Shown: piece by piece, positions 62,501 to 64,000 of the stretch
Position numbering within the stretch: the first letter of the stretch is position 1
Layout of the letters: each line of letters begins with the position of its first letter
Origin: Actinomadura sp. DC4
Lineage (GTDB): Bacteria; Actinomycetota; Actinomycetes; Streptosporangiales; Streptosporangiaceae
Direction: 5' to 3'
Assembly: GCF_030406325.1 (NCBI RefSeq)
Contig: NZ_JAUEQY010000041.1
Coordinates: 1-64,000 of the forward strand
DNA length: 64,000 nt
Program-made: the position numbers and the translations under genes
The notes under the pieces: model-generated
The model's database searches: none
What the model was told of the DNA's origin: nothing
The model's input: the letters and a program-made list of their open reading frames with translations, nothing else

Positions 62501-64000
62501 GGCGAAGGTGTCCCGGTCCGAGGAGGCCGGGCCGGCCGGGTCGGTCATGTCGCCGAGCGCCTCGATCGCCTCCCGCGCCCCCGTGGTGTCGAAGAAGTAG
62601 ACGACGCCCTGGTCGAGGACCTCCTTCGGCGTCGGGCCGGCGGAGATCGGGCCGTTCTGGGTGCCGGCGCCGAGCGGCAGCAGGAACGCCTGCGCGGTCT
62701 GGCCGTTGACCGCGATCACATTCGGGTCGCGCCGGCCCTTACGGACCTTGCCCGTCTTGCCCGAGTGCTGGTACTCGATGTGGATCTCATAGTCGCTGGT
62801 CAGCGTGAACTCGTCCACGATCCCCGGGTATTCCAAGAGCTCGGGACGGTTGTTGAGGAAGCCGAGCGAGTCGCTGGCACCGACGGTCCGCTGGAACTCG
62901 ATGCCCATCGCGGCCGCCTTCAGGTACTTGAAGAGGCCCTTCATCTTGATGCCCCACGCGACCTTGCGCGCGTGGCTGAGGGAGATGCCGGCGGTGTCCA
63001 TGCCCATCGCCAGGTTGACCGTGTGGTACTCGTTAGTGCTGCGGATGAACCGGGGCGGGTTCGCGACGTTCCGCCTCGCCCTGATGGTGACCTTGGCCGA
63101 GTCGACGTCCCAGTCCACTCCGACGCCGCCGCGGCGCTTGCGGAGCGTGAAGGTCATGCCGTCCTGGTGGACCTGGTCGTAGTGGGAGTCCAGGCCGCGG
63201 CTGGAGACCATCTTGTCGACGAGCTCCATGTTGTCGATCAGGCTGTCGGTCTTGTTCCCGTGCCCGTACCAGGCGTAGTCGCCGAACGGATCGTTCTCGT
63301 CGGCGGGCAGGAAGCCCTGTTCTCGCAGCGCGCGCTTGAGCCGCCGCTGGATCCGCTTGACGGTGTTCGGGTCGACCATGACCAGGCCCATGCCGACGCC
63401 CCTGCCGTCGGCGACGTACTGCGGCACGGGCTTGGTGGCCGGGTCGCCCGGGCGCGTGCCGGTGTTGCGGATCGCGCCTTGCCTGTACGGCTGGGTGCCG
63501 CCGTGCGCCGGCGGGTTCTTCAGCGCCTTCCGGTCGACCGAGAAGCCGTGCTCGTACGCCGCCGCCTCCGGCATCCGGACCAGCGCCTCGCCGGGGACCC
63601 GCCGGGTGGTGCGCGGCGCCCCCCTCCTGCGGCTGCCGCGGACGCTGACCGTCGCCCGGTGCTGGAACGAGACCCGGTTCGCGGTGGTGTGCGACGTGTT
63701 GCGCGGCACCAGGACGTTGAGGCCGACCCGGCCCGACGAGATGCCGTCGGTGTTGGTCGACGTGTAGGAGAACGAGGTGCTGACGCCGAGCCCGAGCTCC
63801 TTGATCCCGGTCGGGTTCGGCATCAGGTCGAGCTCCGCGCTGAGCGGGGTCACGGTGCTGCTGTTGGTGATGGTGTGGCCGCCGCTGGAGCCGTCGATGG
63901 CGGTCCGTACGTTCTCGATGTGCGCCTTGTCGCTGGTCGCGCCGACGCGTACCGCGCCCCCCTGCCGCGTGGATTTGATCGCCACCGTCGCCACCGGGCG
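38543..64000 (-). CDS. giant multidomain toxin-like protein (N-terminus off window)
   Basis: At least 8485 codons; residues are counted here from the GTG at 63994, which is internal (RPVATVA), not the true start. A unit of about 4.6 thousand residues is repeated twice. Unit 1 contains beta-rich repeats, a coiled coil (about 1680-1840), an OTU-like protease (Cys2498 in MDNNCFYHG, His2631), an amidoligase-like segment (about 2845), a Tox-PL papain-fold domain (Cys3027, His3111, Asp3126), Gly/helical repeats and an acidic run (4012-4070). Unit 2 repeats the first part (OTU Cys7041, His7173; amidoligase-like about 7385), adds an OmpA-like module (about 7825-7920), and ends in an ADP-ribosyltransferase (Arg8324, Ser8373-Thr-Ser, Gln8426-Asp-Glu8428). 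It resembles the giant lonely-Cys-type proteins of streptomycetes, probably exported by a non-Sec route. Confidence 0.9.
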   Translation of the reverse strand, partial: RPVATVAIKSTRQGGAVRVGATSDKAHIENVRTAIDGSSGGHTITNSSTVTPLSAELDLMPNPTGIKELGLGVSTSFSYTSTNTDGISSGRVGLNVLVPRNTSHTTANRVSFQHRATVSVRGSRRRGAPRTTRRVPGEALVRMPEAAAYEHGFSVDRKALKNPPAHGGTQPYRQGAIRNTGTRPGDPATKPVPQYVADGRGVGMGLVMVDPNTVKRIQRRLKRALREQGFLPADENDPFGDYAWYGHGNKTDSLIDNMELVDKMVSSRGLDSHYDQVHQDGMTFTLRKRRGGVGVDWDVDSAKVTIRARRNVANPPRFIRSTNEYHTVNLAMGMDTAGISLSHARKVAWGIKMKGLFKYLKAAAMGIEFQRTVGASDSLGFLNNRPELLEYPGIVDEFTLTSDYEIHIEYQHSGKTGKVRKGRRDPNVIAVNGQTAQAFLLPLGAGTQNGPISAGPTPKEVLDQGVVYFFDTTGAREAIEALGDMTDPAGPASSDRDTFAGTIEMRAHLKEILNGEYTTDRPFDTGLFRDTFGAMDVRGDLGPSRFTGATSDKFVLGVIKLWLAENRLTDTSSTGWTWDQLDLAFGGTAGHANLTGETDANRHWQHNRSTSSGRTGGKELIQLDFNRVYAYQTTANLQVSSRREKHSKLWPSGSPEHRQVPLPGKTVVYLLPEPEALTRYAEYELPVSDSQLKDAMLRWKNGQLKLSGDLAAKILMRWQKETRVLPADARIRRRKLVRSLALMHESGASRILDRDVREDFNREFAQTLRDPEELYLYPQMPADVVAYAEGGPALGDARLRQVLTDWKSGGVRLSGDVVAAALTRWQTEVPALPPGMNLNRHSLAGKLAERHKTGGTPVGTAHVRERFNTTFGQTLEHAPVPYKHMEMPEYLTRNDPNGRILGHTGVHDLEYADNRSTYQIVREQIERVAPGLLAAGAEIWNGDGRRIGRMQGSVDALQAIFARGRDQAMWDEVLAKGGYSIYLVNPTGWLLSDVVEINLADVLISEPEVHDFKPDTGLENYSHGYIGTSKAKSRDGSQAWVFAKFNSGGDKASGPVDLKASEGHHRGTNRGENAVTEQTVYDWSGHYRVRFRHELTVTVRRLKMPGRPLNNLLMSGFKRWTRHGATSHTTVRGTLNLQVPRALAEAGAIRGPSQVRNLVSLPKLPGNAYVTGTLLDDALPVARKMLGGMFGPRWYEKALGAKANDPKTRSSLSLPVLMSRSHMTNHLREATGGDRYKLADDLFIPGDSSERATMWLQGDLYDAQVIGRMGDGGTGTGRYIKHQSGTTLNNSSDLVRTVGEYGLTGTDKINPLPTLPEGSPPQRPDHFYEFNNSGSRVTSANQNSSGTENYRREQHAKELGSTLLVRMRGQFWIEAQKTRHHLFRKSHNVGGIVRSDPITGDVYVEMFEAQYEEMRAQMRADRQRMETALRDRVNPAAWLGLDNARRFDLPSLLSDAARSNRDASRAHHGIVTHIRERGGANGPLVLTYGQSARSREYRAMLQWAIRSIRDDLRTARELGDEVRNPASLERFQTLASLSDDAMIAALTNPVDAEITALIREVNRVHGHLVDPSSGPVALPPEASLFSADPVYLARDVAHELNAHIRVDVEQPNGSVRRSWVDPGGRIYAFDPTTFNDTRLSADQATRGGLWSAETRRLAVAHGIGAAELSHFYRTSWARQQTFEQAVSAEIAVRRAHLEAVHAALPGLFDRALAAAQEWHAEVTLLEGEHTALAQDITRAEDDFHRGHGEVSDGHAELVRLRMENTQDPAEVTKLEQRIKDGNTAQERRRARLAEVNRDRREVARRLEHARAQAADAEVVLDDLRRTERETEATGRAHWDDGTVRRADEDVTELEWLAEQRRVDRAYRNRSAPTMADAIRGLERTLRTAGPGAVSLAVTTDSAGTGGRFIVVNHDDDILWFEAESGVSVLPPEDATRLHTLDMDQQGMLLDPPGELAGSAPIERSFGPLRDIAIATIAHRLDRGARRQDPRATAERARRALSRSASAFENALAAEDEARAAEQGPPETRIVSLATATRSRLPENPHLYRNEQGHHGVGPAGQVSVDWTPLGPLADFAPVYWLAQGAPREGVTVQDLARTGLGDTVRFFEGDPRPAVERVERAFGERPTRTTERTDTLPDDLPAGTWIWFTGRRFTGAAVRMSDHYLLFLGGENGTQRVTERGVQDALNESPHTIVISRVRAGSREEPAKVFTPDPDPTRTGGGTPFGSRRFTGSHQGSASRRGAGTQSGSGRDKGKRRADPPAETPRRTDVDSPLPAGAHLYVNEAGHHRITAGLNRPGWQDLGAVAAYTPVSWLLRDGPQEITETQVLADALDQATLFLSVAKATGELVETVRSVLAFSTNRSVEVTRRLPATLPRGTMIYYTGQRGTGAAMVLRDGRYRLMTSGVQRALTSADRTGLANFDDGAHTFVVARPLGATPAKKPAKGAGTSSKGAGTSSKEATEADDRAMRAESVAFDQRLLDETLRSRRLRPVEVPMDNNCFYHGLIAIAGPYLAAQIPGLRPRASDRTAVRTLRGWLADRLEADLAVANQGLPSRYANFFRVVDGGDPIATQQRRLADQIRQMDTWYNEAGDLVAQLAAYELGLPLTLVQDRYVTPLGPEGADRLSIIRTPGHFRAAESTDRRAAPFPWNRARPEQPMAVDAARDQLRILTEALVRRMRHAVEEFRAIRGRLDPAVARLGDEQMRALVTRFEQGRATTGHDDVPAHIRAYERLGIMRRAAADLEELNEEFRPAERPATTTRTPGPSTQGGRTQVSDYLLSEVNSRLNGFGGNWVGGAVDRGQVAQALRDLPTGHPSDIRGLATHLANRIAFDRLPQGRGGAPDVLLETAFELGGLDLRGPVVELVTTPDYSVIAEHTPDGSSKGGTAATISVVLNPVDIMTETGVPASRTAADILKRLDESRRGRTIAQIFADVPGAEFHPDASRATIERDAGRPARRPSAGARTADIREFARDTAENDASGLSAPPERPAARFWSRSMREEGAFKRGYTWLPKINPLYAKGGDFLTNCLLAAVGVDLTLEEARLDPDEDPDLLPFYQVSPDGRSPYEFLANMGKGDPVDVPGYQAIVDAMRAAGPGARGMVLVGKRGTDVDHIYNVVHDGEGIVFLDGQKGVQANLPATFRSLQFLPTSENFPRHTVAVNPTPWRHGRFIAGETTNDDAAFDFADTLPWDRPSRDDEEGPYPFLGPGHELGEGDGTGGISGAGKAAREQWAVEKAAKLEEQAGEERQPPAKPAVPRPRREGKGYGNDPMTVNDLSLDTEPPQAFPGPGHRVGESDGQGGGIAGLDNGVRTPAEADRESGLAAEQGDAETEPFSGSGRKLGENGGQGTGIPGLSNEIRERSAAERAAKAAETPRIPAPPVRERTGRTGKGYDGAPMTVADLTSEDEAPAEEAEPFSGTGRTLGRGNRKGTGTDGLSIKDHRRAEFRRERKMAEGAPPTETQRAGKGFGGDPMTIADPQTGSKPEIGPEPFAGEGTVLGGRDGKGTRIPVVSNELREKAWAARAKLGGERVRRVKARPVDTTPKRPVTLADLDDASSEGTTGTPVADGLLQVRNTDGTVTLLKTPESVSGEGKGKGAREDTERVPEKAPASKKRPARAAEPKVDESLARARATLGELSEPERQQVMGEAQSIVGDLSGRVAAERDGGGQVSRVDRARVLVAAEIAGSGREAGERLARELVRDLDESARTRRDAAAPAAVNAERASDPALFDARTTLAGLRRPQREEAMSRARMIVGDLTGRVAAERDGGGQVSRVDRARVLVAAEIARSGAKAGENLARELMYDLDEPPARPVPRVIVDKDRVEVTASTLLLLKKYSEAQYAQVLNEARTIVTHLTGNVPSLLATKGQARQLALVWLVTAAEVAWSGHQAAEDLAADILGVPRSKDSGASSRFIGGFANAARHDPNRARVTLGLMSAERTQELFSAADSAIRKASTPATAAALVKKRMLVAAEIARSGRVAGEDLVRELAETEAEIEARRSRPADKPVKRVRFADEKKTDDESEVADEEEEESPPPYRSDDEFDEFDDVHDEHDDEETDEEDLLLDDEPAKRPPSPPVGMAVEELLTKTRTGMFEGRTVALWLPGAPEEGPAFDAETIEQLAETVPEGIVLVIGTAENGKVMAGGQEMSVDVLAATIAARAPGKQPLLLISGGASVAEPLSRALDEPVLATPYDAVFDPETGDIRSRRAGKAESESESDSGDWFRVFSPGNKRGEPILMELLGKSRRKGRGKDDEPNPKPSGSSSGDKNGRRPHNRPPNVPRPPDPGSETQPVAMPIAPEPAIRSIGVPRAGLPQQPELIRAIRHELDASGVRYSDDEINLLVHRLLANYPYLLGTGDDGGTDGFQVPLGNGELLITLDPTDPHILNNPAGSSLVPSELPRVEGEQGAKDTINATYATGAHVQTQSGQTGATRGALALTFGIGVTPNILQVVKVGASISGTANQSNRSSSHIADAEGGHVEDNRTDASLVSYTPNWSFKVRRDPNQSWADTPVHRLDGDSPEKLLLWIPDHYLDDPAPDQVTATGLQVKTTRLPAFHFASGLTNIPKLFDEVVTTLRGQGLTLPMGSSIREELLQKLWNLGAHLDDAVNTTRGYRITLHNRYGRPVATVAVHSRRLTARRVGATSDTAHIENVRTAIDGSSGGHNVTNSSAVTPLSLEFDLVPNPLGLKDLGLGVSTSLSFTSSNVDGISAGRVGLNVLVPRNTSHTTADLVGFEHHAVVSVRRSRRRNAPRQTKVVPGEALVRMPEATAYEHGFPVDLGALKNPPEQGGPQPYAEGAIRDTGRRPGDPATKPVPAYVAEGKGVGMGLVMVADGTVTRIERELKAHLRESGFLPADDENPFGEVTWSSHGNKTDSQLDNLELVEKMVSSRGLDSHFDQVHQDGMTFTLRKRRGGLGADVDVDSAKITIKAKRNTWRPPRFLRSTNEYHTVNLAMGMDTAGMSVSHARKLAWGVKFKVLYQVLKAAVTGLEFQRTVGAGDSVSFLNNRPELLEYPGIVDEFELTSDYEIHIEYQHSGRQGKIRPGTRDPETVYVTNQKALAYLLPLGNGTQDGPTSRKPTPSDVLDQAVIYYLDTTGARDAATQALQDMVGPAGTADQDVSTHTSTIEMRAHLKEAMEGYTTDRLFDAGLLRDTFGALDISGRLGRSTFTGATGDKFVLGIIKLWLAENRLTDTSSLGWTWDQADIAVGGVVGHANLTGEVDVNRHWQHNRSKGSGRTGGKELIQLDFNRVYSYRTDVYYNIHGHQEKHSKLVPSGAPRDHVAHLDPRTMVYLLPEPEALTRYGDGTLPVSDAQLADAMERWRTGELKLSGDLAAKILTRWHNDVPALPADVTADRDRLVRTLARMHVTGASRVLNRETREGFNTGFTQTLRDPEELYLPPEMSLEILDYAEDRADLTDERLEEILTEWREGTRRLTGDVVARTLMRWHTEVPDLPDGNTFDRAGIVTTLAELHTVGGVPIASLDVRAQFNTAFKQKLGQPRVRYEHMEMPEYLTRNDPNGRILGHTGIHELRHRGYRSTYQIVKERVDQVAPGMLAAGAEIWDGNGNVIGRMQGGVDALQAILGRGREEAMWDEVLAKGGYSIYLVNPVGWLLSDVVEINLADVLTSAPEVHDFKPDTGLENYLHGYIGTSKSKSRDGSQAATFAKLAPGGDNAGGSADLKVSEGHHRGTNRGENAVTEQTAYDWSGHYRVRFDRELTVKVRRLKMPGRALNNLLLTGFSRWTGHGRTAEITVPGSITLQVPRNLAEAGQQRGPAPLRDLLPLPKLPGNAYVSGAILDDALPVAKKLLDKLFSPRWYEKALGARTGDKNTRSSLSLPVLMSRSHMTNHVREATGGDRYKLADNLFIPGDSSERATMWLQGDFFDAQVIGEMKEGQTGTGRYIKHQSGTSVNNSSDLARVVADYGVSGNDKINPLPTPPEGAPPNRPDHNWELGNSGSRTTAAGQNSSGTENYRREQHAKELGPTLLIRMRGRFWIEAQKTRHHILWKSSKKGAPVRSDPFTGDVYVEMFEAQYNELRAQMATEEFQAQAALRDRVRRSEWRRLNTAPDFDLAPLLAGAARAKVDAFHVQQTLVTHIREQAGGNRPLRLDFDERAAEARQYQAVLRWATRTMRADLTAMRQFDPTVEAPRSLARYRSYLQDGSEDVPGTLSQSLGDEITEMIREVNALHGLRTGNPRQGPLALPPEVALLSLDPTYLARDVAHELGAHVRLDIRRRDGSLVQRWVDPGGRIYVFDPATYNDAVLTMDDATGAGLWSDALRRDASDHALTPVELGSFYRGSWARQQTFDQAVSAEIARRRGRLAAVHPALPDLFTRTQQGRDDWAAEVTRIGDEQTALAADTTVAVDVRTRRNAELDRRLNNANQQVADARTLLEDLRRAALEARDTARARWTDAAARAAEDRVTDLETLTEGRRVERAYRLRREATVSDAITEVEQTLLTAGPGSVSLAVTAEAEGEGGRFIVVNDNGRARWFESPSGLPVAAPYDAEQLHTLDLGPDGMLLNPPAALRNSPHSERTFGQLRDEAIDQVGDQLGEDTPRQDPSAAFRRARPALTRSTLAFEHAVAADDVQRDDATQRAPRLVSLATAQRGPLPPGPHLYEEQHGQHRVGPAGLTLPGWTQRGPLSDYTAVSWLRQGAPQQIPTVADIARNDLSGAVRFLGGTEPNTARRVARVFGARGDRDVTTADDLPAGLPVGTWVWFSGPIGTGTAVVTPGGYHVLVPGDENIHVESERDALVVLNEDRAQTFVIGRPKKGGHGGRGTSGTFGSGSGRGDGDSHGDGDTHGGGPSGSGHGGRQGSVWSPGGRTTVDTPAPADPHLYVDGEGNHRVSGPGLRRDGLVELGALSRYAPVSWLLGGGRAGQVTAADVLKSDLERAERFLTEVTVMGDTAETVRSLLAGVTGRNVELTTSLPASLPPGTMIYHTGPTHTGAAMVLPDGRYRRTVGDAPLISPDQTGLRTVDDGRHTFVIARPKQQTKPTGTQSSTVEADARRAMEEEARRYDPARLAAALQRRGLEPIEVPLDNNCFYHSLIAIAGPYLIRQISALKPGLGDRAAVQVLRTWLANRLQADLTVANHGLPSRYADFFHVQDGRPVAVQQQALVDQIRTMDTWNNEAGDLVAHLAAYELGLPLTLIQDRYVTTLGPDGPARINFIRTPGHFRGARPVGADAPRVAWESLRPVRPISVADADRLFRARIQLTERRLMAAITDFNGLQQNNTTNAVPDRRTRLDGFVTAFRQGRAQNAFPTVPDHLRAQRRIDQMFRAVRDVEQLNDEIRTNLGLPNPQPAAPQAAQRTRVQVTDHLLREVNGVLRSLGPAWTGGPVDQAEVEQALGELPQGRPSDIRGLANDLAYQIAFNEVLRGRGGAIGMELETGFELGGLDPNDPTNALLITTPEYSLVIDHAKARSGPNAGRTVPIIEIVLNPINALKGETGWQNRADAFRTLSSVLDRLRNARRGTTIARIFRDVPGAVPHPYAQRATLLSDFDPNRTYTQFTVGVPMSGIRELLRAVSRGSRSDPDWSAIRHGESALDFGDAIAARFAHVETGRGLRDRLDRLDANDADVASIRNYATLVYTQVASQLEWITDGSGLAKNNTLFASRVGLAAMRESLPRPVRRFLENEAEWIGASFQDRYRTDNRSSLRHAGVSHSDDLLAAHWSYWDRAANADGPQHTIGQYLDNALLPLGPGRPKIGQWESLGVGTELEKMDDNFGRRRADPLAVLEVRFFGPSKHRGLDAVAEDYDRLEGAARDADRESGILRELKTGKGVEVRFPQGEHEARESGQSAALEDFATFVGRAAARRFAAGAGILLVHLNGGGNGGVRSNARETGLDRAEAVLDELSPLVKEELRRRGVPESAVKYSVTSRGKSSRSRYPFRPTPGDSGEQKRRVQVWVGSSTDRVRVLETPGVRPLPSTSTMAQAVPLSVPWTNALTIHVNAALAMMTRPNVRVVDHQEVLAAYGSLPGWLKNDAIPVVAPRIAEVILTGRVTVRRGGAQNPALTGRTDSMEPGPGGIRPMQPPRPTAGKGKGTENWHTLVRAAEGQNGTQRYEVSETGWIKISDEEVLSPDGWARHGADFVHMPTGTYLRGHDGRLEKADGWETLRETLDEGTLVQHTMVADGTNVYLVPDGEGPVVGLPLVVAASGSLARSIYQALSGTPAQAPVTYSSEDAFDAEYAATLAEFPAVTSNASWTVWGQGAEDPEVRVFVAESPALGGLRGQYDAGPPRAGRVSDPEGRLYSEGPAWNWYLPGRTGVVASSRPKTDVRGDESGAPVSVPSPHPVTDGPAVDPSVTAASPVILGSGLPHAMKWRADGGGAPLHKFSEKAPAEVFRDGLRPKGDRLGHLIEHVYGNPADTGYVSTSRNVHYVRDSALNDPGTAHVLHRRYRYRYDVVLPGGIDVNATLDIASPFPDQDEVVFPGGIDVRFIRGVQALENGSPTGEYILNPDFDPDFGSAADDSLGDADPPTNGA
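52020..53140 (-). repeat. four helical repeat units, two nearly identical in DNA
   Basis: Each unit is about 75-100 residues (LGELSEPERQQVMGEAQSI, then RVLVAAEIAGSGREAGERLA). Within it, a stretch of about 70 bp around 52655-52730 is repeated essentially exactly 306 bp away around 52960-53036, implying recent duplication or gene conversion. The other two units are more diverged. Confidence 0.8.
53440..54420 (-). repeat. five Gly-rich repeat units in the giant protein
   Basis: The translation repeats a motif of the form F-x-G-x-G-x-x-LG-x-x-x-G-x-GTG-I five times (FLGPGHELGEG, FPGPGHRVGES, FSGSGRKLGEN, FSGTGRTLGRG, FAGEGTVLGGR). Three units also share GKG(Y/F)xxxPMT(V/I)xD. It is unique to unit 1, immediately after the Tox-PL domain. 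Confidence 0.8.

Larger units (their letters stand above)
41700..64000 (-). repeat. tandem intragenic duplication of about 13.6-13.9 kb
   Basis: Corresponding landmarks pair up: GATSD(K/T)AHIENVRTAID near 63915 and 50052 (13.86 kb apart), and OTU Cys codons at 56503 and 42874 (13.63 kb apart). The 234-bp difference is explained largely by a longer coiled coil in unit 1. The unit 2 start lies beyond about 51.1 kb, and similarity ends near 41.8 kb (unit 2) and 55.1 kb (unit 1). Confidence 0.88.

Noticed and set aside
63994-64000. GTG at 63994 as the start of the giant gene
   Set aside because: The frame continues upstream (RPVATVA) exactly as at the equivalent point in unit 2, so the true start is right of the window.

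Overview
The window is high-GC DNA with codon use and gene families typical of a filamentous actinomycete. These include a DUF222/HNH endonuclease, an XRE/DUF5753 regulator followed by DUF397-like mini-genes, a small BldC-like MerR protein, a DivIVA-type coiled-coil protein, many GTG starts and some probably leaderless genes. A Streptosporangiales-like host (Thermomonosporaceae, for example Actinomadura or Actinoallomurus) is my best inference; no marker gene here proves it.

Layout. 1-2012: a partial unknown gene with a proline-rich C-terminal tail made of perfect 93-bp tandem repeats. 2062-12161: mostly housekeeping genes, namely a gamma-carbonic-anhydrase-like hexapeptide protein, a DivIVA-like protein, peptide deformylase, an HNH protein, small regulators, ArfB, a DUF2236 oxygenase, a crotonase plus SDR pair, a membrane-anchored protein and a response regulator. 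12214-13790: the partner histidine kinase, 11-bp phased CTTAAGC repeats, a 34-aa ORF and a strong terminator. 13793-14056 is a decayed coding fragment.

14392-21814 is a six-gene exopolysaccharide operon in which every junction is a 4-nt start/stop overlap: two GT2 glycosyltransferases, a FemAB/CelD-type acyltransferase, a polysaccharide deacetylase, a flippase fused to a second polytopic domain, and a small membrane protein.

22809-27693 is the most unusual region. It is an array of eight head-to-tail cassettes, each encoding a small secreted Asn/Arg/His-rich peptide ending in its own GGGCGCCGG-type hairpin. Five of them carry a conserved leader of about 142 bp. Two sub-families (A, HIRLHL/NRNNN; B, IFIRIYIY/NKNNN) are arranged as A-B, A, A, A, A-B plus a divergent final member. 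I do not recognise the family. Secretion, a strand-turn-strand core and the neighbouring polysaccharide operon suggest a cell-surface matrix or coat role.

27946-34048: a cytochrome P450, a STAS protein, a sulfite-oxidase-like molybdoenzyme, an Rrf2 regulator, an MFS transporter fused in frame to a histidine kinase, and an MgtC-like protein. 34117-64000 (minus strand) is a toxin-type locus. A giant gene of more than 8480 codons, open at the right edge, contains a tandem internal duplication of about 4.6 thousand residues, two OTU-like cysteine protease domains, a Tox-PL papain-fold deamidase-like domain, an OmpA-like module and a C-terminal scabin/pierisin-like ADP-ribosyltransferase. Downstream lie two single-pass membrane proteins with different lectin folds (ricin-type and bulb-type) and a 771-aa protein of related composition.
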